Of a stretch of 27,512 bases of DNA, positions 1 through 9,158 are shown piece after piece. Source of the stretch: Oehlia diaphana (Eukaryota; Glomeromycota; Glomeromycetes; Glomerales; Glomeraceae); assembly GCA_003833135.1 (NCBI GenBank), contig QZLH01001584.1:1-27512 (forward strand), given 5' to 3'. A program made the translations under genes and the position numbers. Position 1 is the stretch's first letter. Every line of letters begins with the position of its first letter. Below the pieces are notes generated by a model, which was given only the letters and a program-made list of their open reading frames with translations, was not told the DNA's origin and did not search any database.

Positions 1-1
1 G

Positions 2-331
2 GTTTATTTATCTTCCAAGAATTTAAATTATACATTTGCATTCGTTAGATGGTATAAAGCTGCCAGTTCATCATCAATTTGATATCATTTTAGTATCAAT
101 GATGATGTCAAAACTTGCAATGTCGAATTGTGGGAAAATAGTTTCTATCCGATTAGCAGAGATAATTTAATTCCAATACATAATATTTTAGGACGATTTG
201 TACCAGTAAAATATCAAATATCAAATCGAATTAACTCTAAAGAATATTTAGCTGTTATTCCCATAAATAGAAAATTTCATCTTCGCTNACTTCAATTCTG
301 CAATAATTCGATCTTGGTTTGGACATTTTAG
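2..331 (+). pseudogene. 3' fragment of a transposon-type ORF, with in-frame stop
   Basis: A single reading frame runs from the window edge to TAG at 329-331, interrupted only by TGA at 80-82. The translation before the stop reads like AFVRWYKAASSSS and continues after it as YHFSINDDVKTCNVELW, then IPIHNILGRFVPVKY and YLAVIPINRKFHL. This resembles the C-terminal tail of repeat-encoded proteins that I recall from Rhizophagus; that resemblance is from memory and the family is not named. The stop would be Arg (CGA) by one C-to-T change. An undetermined base lies at 287. The gene is 5'-truncated by the window, so what remains is a fragment; a domain function cannot be assigned. Confidence 0.5.
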
Positions 332-388
332 TAAATTATTAATAAAAAAAAATTGTTTGGACATTTTAGTAAATTATTAATAAAAAAA
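317..388. repeat. 38-bp tandem duplication
   Basis: The stretch GTTTGGACATTTTAGTAAAT and the A-rich sequence after it occur at 317 and again at 355, so the period is 38 bp with almost two copies. The first copy contains the stop codon of the upstream ORF. It lies 30 bp after an undetermined base, so a local assembly duplication is possible. Confidence 0.8.
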
Positions 389-2366
389 TACTGTATGTTC
401 GTATATATTATTATTTTATATTATTAATGTAATAAATATTCAATTATTCAGCATAATCGAATATGATATTCAACCATTATTCAACCAAGTCGAATATAGA
501 TCGAATGGTAGATCATTACTAATTTAGGTTGAATAATTTTGATTTTGGCCGAATATAGGCCGAATTGGTATAAGGTCAAATATTTCTATTTCGACTAGTG
601 TTCTGTATGTGTTTTATTCTTAATAGCCTCTGCCCATTTATAGATTTGATGTTTAATATCATTACTAATAGCTGAACGTTGCTTTTTAGGTTAAGTCATC
701 ACAATAATAATGACGTGTATATAAAAAAGAAAAGTGGCATTTGCTGCAAATACTGCTCATTGCAGAATTTATATACATAATGTGCAAATCAAATGATCAA
801 TTTTTTAATCAATTAGAAATCATGTGATTGTAAGAGAGTTTTTAATAATAATAAATCAATATGTTCGTTACAGATTATTTTTGGTGATAGTGATTATATA
901 ATATAAGTGATTACAAAAGGGTTTTTTGATTAATTTTAAGTCAGATACAGATAAATATGTGCTTACAAAGAGTTGTGATTATATAGGAGGTGTTTACATA
1001 GGGGTCTGACTATATATGATTTGATAATATGAGTAAATTAATTTTTTTATAAATTAAATTAATATAAACTTGAAAATTATAATAAATATATTTTAGTCTA
1101 CTCTAGACTTTAAATACTATTTTGATTTATATTTAAGTAAAAGATTTTTACCAATCATATTTAAAATGGATAGATAAAAAATAAAAAGTTAAATAAATCA
1201 AAATGTTTGTATTTTAAGTAACTTTCAAAGCAGATTAAAATATCTGTGATAATAAAAAGTTTAATTTAGAAAAAATGTTTTTTTTGAAGTCATTTTACTA
1301 GAAATTTGTACAATATATTTTCATTTTTATTAAAAAGAAAATTACCTTTTTTGGGTTGTATGATATTACTCTGATTTTAAAAATAAGGATCATCTAAAAG
1401 TAGTATCTATATGAATCAATTTGTAATATAATATGACTTTAATTAATTCTGAAAAGTAAATCATATTTTGCAAATAACTTTTTATCTAACAATTTGATTT
1501 TAATAATTTTGTTTTGTTTTAATTAGAGTAATAAAAATTAGAAAATTTCTTAATGTACACTAGTGTTTGAAACACATATCACGTGATTCGATAAAAAAAT
1601 TTTGTAAAAAAAATTCTAATAAATAAATCTTTAAAAAAAATGTATATTAGGTGTATTTTGGTCTATTCTGCAAGTTTACTTAGTATGTTATAGATGGTTT
1701 TGAATGTTATTTTTGAGTTATTTAACAATTTTTTTTTTGCTTTTTTTTTCGTTAAATTTTAACATTAAATGATCAGCATAAAAATTTATTTTTTTTAGAA
1801 ATTGTGTTCAAACACATAGTATACAAATAGAAATCGTCTAAAAATTATTAATTGTTAAAAAATTATTAAATTCAAATCATTAGATTCTAAAATAATATTT
1901 TTTGGAAGTTTAAATTAAATCTGAATTGAATCTAAAACAAATTAAATCTCAAAGAAAAAATTTTATTTATATAAAGCACTAGTCTAAAGTAGGAGTAAAT
2001 TACATAATTTAATACTTTATAAAAAATCTTTATACTTAAAATATATTTAAATAAATCTATGATATACTTATTATATACTTAAATATATCTAAAATACTTT
2101 AAAATATACTTTAATATATGTTTTTTGCCAAGTATTTAAATTATATTTAAAATATATTAAACTAAAATTTAAATGTATTTTTTATATACTTAAATTATTC
2201 TTATAATATATTTAAATTAAAATTTAAATACAATATAAATGTATTTTTTATATACTTTATTTTACTTGGTATTAAAAAAAAAAATATAAAGCATAGTATA
2301 AAGATATAATATGTAATTGATAATTACTATATTTTATAGCTAGTTAAATGACAATTACTATTATAT
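389..2366. other. A+T-rich sequence without recognisable genes
   Basis: I see no open frame with protein-like composition on either strand. 420-600 holds short repeated words built on CGAATAT and GGCCGAAT, which look like the edge of an old repeat. 700-780 is slightly richer in G+C but has no coding signal. The rest is low-complexity A/T. Confidence 0.5.
2030..2270. repeat. degenerate A+T-rich repeats
   Basis: Words of the type TATACTTAAATATAT, AAAATTTAAAT and GTATTTTTTATATACTT recur several times. The clearest pair is the block ending at about 2205 and a near copy ending at about 2260. It is a degenerate direct repeat with no coding content. Confidence 0.4.
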
Positions 2367-3307
2367 CCCTATAAAAAGTAATTGTTCATTATTTGTACAG
2401 ATTTTATACATTTTTATATGAAATATATATAGAATTTGTAGTGATGTATACATTAAGATAATTTATTATATACATTTATTAAAAGAATTGTACGAAATAT
2501 GACTGAATTTGTATGGTATTTTAAATTAACAATTTTTGTATAAAATTTATCATTAAAAAATTGTACAAAATTTATTTAGGTGAAAATAACTAATGATTGA
2601 ATTTGTAAATTAACAAATTTTATATGGAATTTGTTATATGAAAATTATGTAAAATTTAAACAAATGGGCATACTAAATACTAAAGTTCATAATTTTGGCC
2701 AGAATTATTAAATTTCCTTTTTAGTAAATTTATATTACACAATATAGCAGATGTGGTTTTATAGTATTTTTAACAAAACTAGTTTTATAGAATAAATATC
2801 ACTAAAAATGGAAATGATCTTTATATTCGTTGCATATAATTTATTTATTTAAGTTAAAAATGTTTAAAATATACTTATGAGATTACAAAATATTTTGTAA
2901 TTAAAACTACTAATTCTATTCTTTAATTTTAGAATTTTAAAATGTAATTTTTACACTTTGGTTAAATGAAATTATTTTTTAAGTTTAAATAAAGTTGCTT
3001 AGCAGGTAAAAAACTATTTATTTATAAAATTTTATAGCCTTTTGAATAATACCTATAGAATTGTTTATGTGTATTAACTTTCAAAATTTTTCTTTTTATT
3101 TTTTTTTATATATTAATTTAACATAATAAACTTTAGCTAGTTAATGTATTATTAGAATTAGTATTTGTAGTAATTTTAGAATGTAAATCAAATAAAATCA
3201 TTTACTTTAATATATGTAATATTTTATAACTATTTTATATTAAAAACTAATAAATTAATTGAAAAAATTTAAATTTATTTATAAATATTTTATGTATAAA
3301 ATTCATA

Positions 3308-6135
3308 CAGCTCGAGCACCCTAGTCGCATCAAGTCTTGAACCCTATTTTTAAATGGTCATAAAATTTAAAAAAAGAAATATTATTTTAAAAACTTATCA
3401 TATCTTAATGGTATAGATCAAAAACTATAAAAGTATGATTTAATTTTCCAAATTGGATTAATATATGAAAAGTTATGACTATTTTATTTTAGTAAAAATT
3501 TATATGTAACATATATAAATATGCTTAATTTGGCCACCACATTTTTTGGTTAAAATTTAATTTCTAGCACTTTTTAACGTCAAATTTTTATTGTAAGATA
3601 CGGTAAAATTATCAGTGATTAACATAAATATAAATTGAACGATGCATATACAATCATATGTAATTTTTTTTCACATTTCCATTTTGATAATAAAGTTTTT
3701 ATAGCTGGAGTTTCAAAAAGAAAAAAACATATAAATAAACTTGCAGAAAAAAAATGTAATAAACATATCAAAATATCTGAAACAAACATTAATGCAGAGG
3801 TTAATAATGAGAAAAGTTTGTGGGAAAATGTTCGTGATGTGGATAGTGACAATGAAATTATATGGGAAGATGATGATTTGAACAATAATCAAGAAAATTT
3901 TTTTCAAATTTTAATGACTCAAATGCAAAATTACATCTCACCAACCCGTAAATCAACTTATACAGAAAATTCTGCAAGGACTAAACGAAGACATCATACC
4001 CAAGCAAAGAAGGATGCTGAAAAAAATAGTCAACCATAGATCATTTTTTTGCTATTACAAACTCTAACAAAAATAATAAAATAAGTGAAGAAGAATCTGA
4101 TGATGATGATGATCTAATTTATGATTCCCACCAAGTTATTAACTCTCTTGAAGTACAATTAAAAGAAAAAAATTTAGATGAGGGTTATAAATTAAGATTA
4201 ACTGCTATATTGCAGTATATGCGACTTCTTAAATTTCAAAATTCTAAACTGAAAGTCAGTCTTAATGTTGCATGACAACTTAGGAAAAGACCTTGGTTTG
4301 CTCAATGTCTTCGTTTATGGAGCCATATGCTGCAAAATGAAGAGACTATCCCATTTTCTAAGCGGAATAAATATTGTAAGGTAAAAAGCTTGCTTGATGA
4401 TAAAAATATTCAAATGCAAGTTACTTCTTACTTGCGAGAAAAAAATTGAATTTTATATTGCTGATTTTGTGGATTATATTACGAACACCATTTTTTCATC
4501 ACTTGAAATTGAAATAAAAACAACAATTAGGTAATTTAGTTTCTTACTGTTTTGCTTTTAATTATTAATATTATTCATTATTATCAATAATTGTTAGCGA
4601 AACTACTGCAAGAATCTGGCTTAAGAAAATGGGTTATCATTATAAAAAATATCAAAAAGGAGTTTATGTGGATGGTCATGAACATGAAGATGTGGTGGAA
4701 TACCAGAAAATCTTTTTAAAAAAAAGGGAAATGCAAGTATTTTACTAATCATGCAATGTTGATCAAGCCACAATATTTTATTTATTCTTTAAATTATAAA
4801 GTAATTATCAGAAATTAATGCTGATTTTTGAAGGTGATAACTTGGAAATTTAAATTAATCCTGATTTGCAACTGGATGAATGAATTCACATTTTTGTTAC
4901 CCATAATGAAACTACATTTCATTCTAATGACGGAAGAAATTCTGAATGGGTTCCTGGTAATGAACAGCCTTTGCGAAAAAAGGGCAAGAACTGAAGGATG
5001 TGTTATTTATATAAGTGATTTTATTTGTAAAATAATTGGTCAATTACAATTAAATGAGGAACAAAAACTTTCTGAAGCTGAAGTTAGTATTTTACATGAA
5101 GCCCGAATTATAATGAATCCTGGAAAAAATAATAATGGTTGGTGGACTGTTGAAAAATTAGTTGAACAGGTAATTAATTTAAATTATTATTTTTTAATTA
5201 ATTTTATTATTAATAATATTTTTTTATTAATTAATATTTAAGATTATTCAATGTGCGATTCCTATATTTGAAGTAACTCATCCAAATGCTATTGGTATTT
5301 TTGCATTTGATAATTCGACATCACATAGTGCTTTTGCACCTGATGCACTAGTTGCATCACGTATGAATGTAAATCCTGGTGGAAAACAACCTAAAATGAG
5401 AAATACAATATTTAATGGACAAGTTCAATATATAAATTTTCCTGATGATTATTTGGATTCAGCACTCTGGGAAAAACCAAAAGGTATGAAACAAATCTTA
5501 GAAGAACGACAGTTAATAAGACCAGATTTAATAGGATATTGCCAAAATAACGAATCTCAAAGTATTCAATGCTGCATGCGACATATTCTTGAAAATTAAC
5601 TTGATTTTCTTGCTCAAAAAGGAATGATTCAAGAAGTTATTGAAGAACGAGGCCATAAGGTAATTTTTTATCCAAAATTTCATTCTGAATTGAATTTCAT
5701 TAAAATGTATTGGGGAACATCCAAGAAATATTCTCGTAAAAATTGTGACTATACTTGGTCTGGTTTACAACGGGTTATGCTAATTGCTTTAGATCATGTT
5801 CTATTATCTCATATTAGAGCATTTGCAAAAAAGTCATATAGATATATGGATGCATACTGAAAAGGATTGGATGCAAAACAGGTAGAATATGCAGTTAAAC
5901 GTTATAAAAGACATAGGATAATACCAAATACATTGTTTCATATTTAGATTTTAAACAATTTTCTTAATAAAATAATTGCGCATATGGTACTGTAAATTTA
6001 TTATAATTTTAATGCTGGCTAAAATTATGCTAATTTTATAATTTGGGCCAAATATCATGTAAAAATCACATGATAATTGGTTAAAGGAAATTTGGCCGCT
6101 TTATTTGGGATTTAATGTGACTAGTGCTCGAGCTA
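3308..6135 (+). mobile_element. 2.8-kb TIR DNA transposon (Tc1/mariner-like, TA target), decayed
   Basis: The left end AGCTCGAGCACCCTAGTCGC (3309-3328) and the right end, read inward as AGCTCGAGCACTAGTCAC (6134-6117), form an imperfect terminal inverted repeat. TA sits directly outside both ends (3306-3307 and 6136-6137), consistent with IS630/Tc1/mariner-type integration. The words TTTGGCC also recur just inside both ends. Between them lies one transposase pseudogene on the plus strand. TIR similarity falls off after about 20 bp and the gene has many lesions, so the element cannot move by itself. Confidence 0.75.
3635..5947 (+). pseudogene. multi-exon DDE transposase pseudogene (IS630/Tc1-mariner-like)
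   Basis: The pieces read in order: a charged N-terminal region (3635-4036); a segment with QLRKRPWFAQCLRLW (4276-4320) and SYLRE; TARIWLKKMGYHYKKYQKG followed by VYVDGHEHEDVVEYQ (about 4606-4704); HNETTFHSNDGR; NPGKNNNGWWTVEKLVEQ; FAFDNSTSHSAFAPDALVAS and NPGGKQPKMRN (5300-5410); FYPKFHSELNFIKMYWG (5667-5716) and KNCDYTWSGLQR; and a Lys/Arg-rich end with stop at 5945-5947. Three short introns restore the frame: 4531-4597, about 4734-4811 and 5170-5242. Lesions: a 1-nt loss near 4037, TGA 4273, an A-run frameshift at 4439-4446, a TAA and a TGA between 4850 and 4890, a frameshift near 4985, TAA 5597 and TGA 5858. The residue expected to be the catalytic Glu (FIEMYW in relatives I recall) is Lys at 5702-5704. 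The family match is by memory of fungal DDE proteins. Confidence 0.75.
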
Positions 6136-6240
6136 TACAAAATCTGTATAAAATTAGTATAATACAAAAATAGTATAATACAAAAATTGTAAAAGTACAG
6201 AATATTTCATTTTCTGATACATTTTCTGTATCTGAATTGT

Positions 6241-6300
6241 ACAGAATTTGTATAGAATTTGTATAGAATTTGTACAGATAATATTTTCTGTACAAATTCT
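6241..6300. repeat. 11-bp tandem repeat followed by inverted copy
   Basis: ACAGAATTTGT is followed by two ATAGAATTTGT units (6241-6273). Then, across TAATATTTT, comes the inverted sequence CTGTACAAATTCTGTA. This gives a small hairpin. The words match the end region of the possible CCCTATAAAAA element. Confidence 0.6.
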
Positions 6301-6321
6301 GTATTTCAATTTTTTATAGGG

Positions 6322-6642
6322 TATAATACTAATATCAATATATTCTTCTTAGAATAAGAAAGAGATTGGAATTGTAATGCAATAAAATTTTAGTTGAATA
6401 TTTATTTTTACTTCCGGCTTCTTGTAATATGTATTGTTTATGTTGCAAATTATAAATTCTCTTATTAATAAATTGAAGAATTTCTTGTCTTCTCATATAT
6501 TTATTCAAATAATATTTTTAGAAATATATCTTTTCAAGTAATTATCTTGATAGATATGAGCATTAAAAGAAGTATCAATTATTAAATATGAAAATTAAGA
6601 AGTCATATATATAACAATATATATAATTATCGTATATCACAG
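6322..6642. other. no gene seen
   Basis: A+T-rich sequence between two repeats. No coding frame, RNA gene or inverted ends recognised. Confidence 0.5.
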
Positions 6643-6905
6643 GCCATAGTACCCCCTATGCATAGTACCCCCCTTGAAAAATTTCATAGAATTGTATAGT
6701 ACCTGGAGGGATATTTTACAATTATCTCGTGATCCAGTGATCAGATTTGTTGAGCCATCATTTTTTTATTTGATAGCTCTCATTGAGCTCTTCAAAATAA
6801 AAAAAAGTCATTCAAATTGGACCAGTAGATCGTAAGATATTCGCAAAAAATGGAATTTTTAGGCTTTGTTTAGTATCTGGGGGTACAGGGTCAAACCCCC
6901 AATTT
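6643..6905. repeat. small repeat with GTACCCCC ends and a conserved core
   Basis: TAGTACCCCC occurs twice at the left (about 6648 and 6664) and GGGGGTAC in inverted form at the right (about 6878-6885), so the ends are roughly inverted. The middle (6715-6850) is clearly related to 14722-14858: both have a TAGTGATC-like word (CCAGTGATC here), a T run, a TAGCTCT/GAGCTC pair, then CAAATTGG and a stretch returning as AGATATT..CAAAAAA. No ORF. Probably a non-autonomous element. Confidence 0.5.
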
Positions 6906-7043
6906 TTGCAAGTTACCCGACCCGCTATATATGGTAGTTAGATAAGTATGAGCTTTATCATTTTTATATATACATTGAAATATACCCATTCTTAGAACTA
7001 TATTAGTTGCTTAATGTTTTAGATATTTTATAAAAGCTATATA

Positions 7044-8351
7044 CAGATGGTGCCCAAAATTATCTGGCCACTTTATTTTGCCAAAATTATGCTGATCATC
7101 ACGTGTTATTATGATGTAAACAAACAATAATTTTGTATTTATAATCACAATGAACAATCCTCTGCATCACATTTCTTCTGGAACTTTCCAGAAAAATGAA
7201 ACCACTTACCCCAAAAACTCGTGGCGCAATTGTTTACGGTCACAATTGTGGACATTTAAGTCGCACAATTGCCAAACAACTGGGGTGTGGGAAAACAACA
7301 GTTAATGACATACTTAAATGCCTTTGTGAAACTCACTCTTTAACACCAAAAAAACAAACTGGGCGTCCACCACTTCTTAACTCACCAGCTCAACAAAAAC
7401 TTAAGTCCTTCATTAAAGAAAACAATGAAAATCGTCGACTTTGTTCAAAAAAAATTGCGACCACTTGGACAGCCCAAACAAAACAACCTATTTCTCATAA
7501 TACTATACGCCGAAACCTTAAGAAAGTTGAACTTACAGCCTGTGTTCCTTGTCGTAAACTTGCAATGACAGAAGCATATTGTCAGGCTCGGTTTGAGTGG
7601 ACTTATGAACATGAAAATTGGACGGAAAGAAAATGGAAAAGAGTCCTATTTTCAGATGAAAGCACCTTTACTCAATTTCAACAGGATCGGCAGGGGATGG
7701 TATGGCGTAAACCTGGGGAGGAGTTAAATCCTAATTGTATTTCAGTTACTGTGAAACACAGTCCTAGCAAAATGTTTGGGGGTGTTTTTCCTGGAGCGGT
7801 CTTGGACTAATTGTTCCATTAAATGGTTCAGTTACTGGCTAAATGCATACTCAAGTTATTAATGATTTTGTTGTACCTACCTTGCGCACACATTTTCCAC
7901 AGGGTAATGGAATCTTTCAGGAGGATAATGCTGCGCCACACCGTTCAAGAGTTGCAATAGCCGCACGTGAAAATGCTGGGATTGTGACTCTTGACTGGCC
8001 AGCTCAGTCACCAGATATTAATTTTATAGAAAATATTCGGGCTGAAATGAAGATGATGATTCGACGTCGTTCGCCACCACCATCTAGCATTAGTGTGCTT
8101 ATGGAGTATGTTACAGATGCGTGGAACGACATTTCTCCTGAATATTATAGAAAACTGATCAAAAGTATACCTCAGAGGGTTGATGCAGTTATTTCCGTAA
8201 ATGGAAATAGAATCAATTATTAAATTTTTATAAAATTCAATAAAGGAAGGCATAATAAATATGTTAAACTTAAATTTTTATTTTCATCATATTTAACATA
8301 TATAAGTTTTTCAAATTTGAAAAGTGGCCGGATAATTTTGGGCACCATCTG
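7044..8351 (+). mobile_element. 1308-bp Tc1-type DNA transposon with TIRs and TA duplication
   Basis: The left end CAGATGGTGCCCAAAATTAT (7044 onward) is matched by the inverted right end (down from 8351). The match extends over about 30 bp to GGCCACTTTT with one mismatch. TA flanks both ends (7042-7043 and 8352-8353). Length, single gene, TIR length and TA target agree with the Tc1 family. Between TIR and gene there are 152 bp at the left and 128 bp at the right. High TIR identity and few gene lesions suggest recent activity compared with the other elements here. Confidence 0.93.
7196..8223 (+). pseudogene. Tc1-family transposase, DD34E, broken by one frameshift and one stop
   Basis: The start ATG at 7196 opens a frame with a paired-like DNA-binding region: a first helix-turn-helix at about residues 8-45 (LSRTIAKQLGCGKTTV), a GRPPLL linker at 57-62, and a second HTH to about 110 (SKKIATTW...SHNTIRRNLKK). 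The catalytic domain follows with first Asp in LFSDESTF (residue 154). The frame then breaks near 7775, where a T appears lost in MF(W)G; the shifted frame continues LIVPLNGSVTG to TAA at 7840-7842, and from 7843 reads QEDNAAPH (second Asp, residue 28 of that part) and SPDINFIEN (Glu, residue 63). The Asp-Glu spacing is 34 residues. Total length of about 340 residues fits the family. All three catalytic carboxylates are present, so inactivity comes only from the two lesions. Confidence 0.93.
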
Positions 8352-8817
8352 TACTATCATATTAGATTAAAAAATTTATTATTAAAATAGGTAATAATTG
8401 AGAAATTTCAGCAAAATTTGCAATGAAAGTATAAAATACAATTAAGGTAAAGGAAAATATTCAAAATATTAAAAATGAAATAGATAAATATGAATGGTTA
8501 ATACTATAAAAAAATTTTAATTTAATTTATAGGTGTCATCAAAATTATTTACGTATTATACCACAATTACGGCATGTATCATATTACCAATCATAAAAAC
8601 TAGAATCTGTAAAACCTTAATACCATATATAAAATTTATACTGCAATACTGTAATGCCACTAATAATACGACTATAAGACTTATTCTGAAATGCCATAAT
8701 TACCGTAATGTAAAATGTATTTTATTATAACATTACATCGATAAATTAAATAAAAAAAATAAAAAAAATATTTATATATATATAATTAATGATCATCAGG
8801 GGATCACTACCAATTAT
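8352..8817. other. no gene; TGCCATAATTAC-type repeat words
   Basis: 8530-8740 contains degenerate words such as TACTGTAATGCC and GAAATGCCATAATTACCG that recur near 11930, 15650 and 17760-18050 and resemble the arms of the 175-bp MITE. No protein-like frame. It could be an eroded repeat or the outer edge of the hAT element that follows. Confidence 0.4.
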
Positions 8818-9066
8818 CACTGGTAAAAAAATGATTTATCCTACACATATCTTACATATATCAGGTACTCAAAATGTAAAAAATCATACACAAATAATAT
8901 ATATATCATACATATATCAGGTACCTGATAAATATATGATATATATAAGTACCTGATATGTATATGATATATATATTATATGTGTATGATTTTTTACATT
9001 TTAAGTACCCGATATGTGTAAGATATTTGTAGGATATATGTAGAATAAACCATTTTTTTACCAGTG
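8818..9066. mobile_element. 249-bp palindromic MITE, CACTGGTAAAAAAATG ends
   Basis: The sequence is a near-complete palindrome centred near 8940. The arm beginning CACTGGTAAAAAAATG (8818) pairs with the end TTTTTTTACCAGTG (9066), and the pairing continues through TTACATTTTRAGTAC and CAGGTAC words to the centre. TAT stands outside both ends (8815-8817 and 9067-9069), a possible 3-bp target duplication of PIF/Harbinger type. No coding content. Transcribed, it would fold into one long hairpin. Confidence 0.8.
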
Positions 9067-9158
9067 TATAAGATTTTTTTAATGCACGTTTATTTATTTA
9101 TGACACATTTGACACAATTTAAAATTTTTATTTAACTATTATATTTTATAATTAATTA

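Larger units (their letters stand above)
2367..6321. mobile_element. possible old TIR element with CCCTATAAAAA ends, hosting the 2.8-kb transposon
   Basis: CCCTATAAAAA at 2367 is matched by its reverse complement ending at 6321. On both arms ATTTGTACAGA follows after 13 variable bases. Both flanks are TATA-rich (TATAT before, TATAAT after), so the target duplication is not clear. The interior holds many TTTGTACAG/TTTGTATAG words (2390-2580 and 6140-6300). The better-defined element 3308-6135 lies inside and would be a later insertion. The two ends could also belong to two separate small repeats. Confidence 0.35.

Noticed and set aside
3619..3907. two minus-strand open frames opposite the transposase N-terminus
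   Set aside because: They are Phe/Ile/Ser-rich antisense reading of an A-rich coding stretch.
8013..8253. minus-strand frame opposite the Tc1 transposase
   Set aside because: The sense strand carries a clear DD34E catalytic domain, so this is a shadow.
8533..8730. 65-codon plus-strand frame
   Set aside because: It lies in degenerate TGCCATAATTAC-type repeat words, lacks a true start and has low-complexity text.
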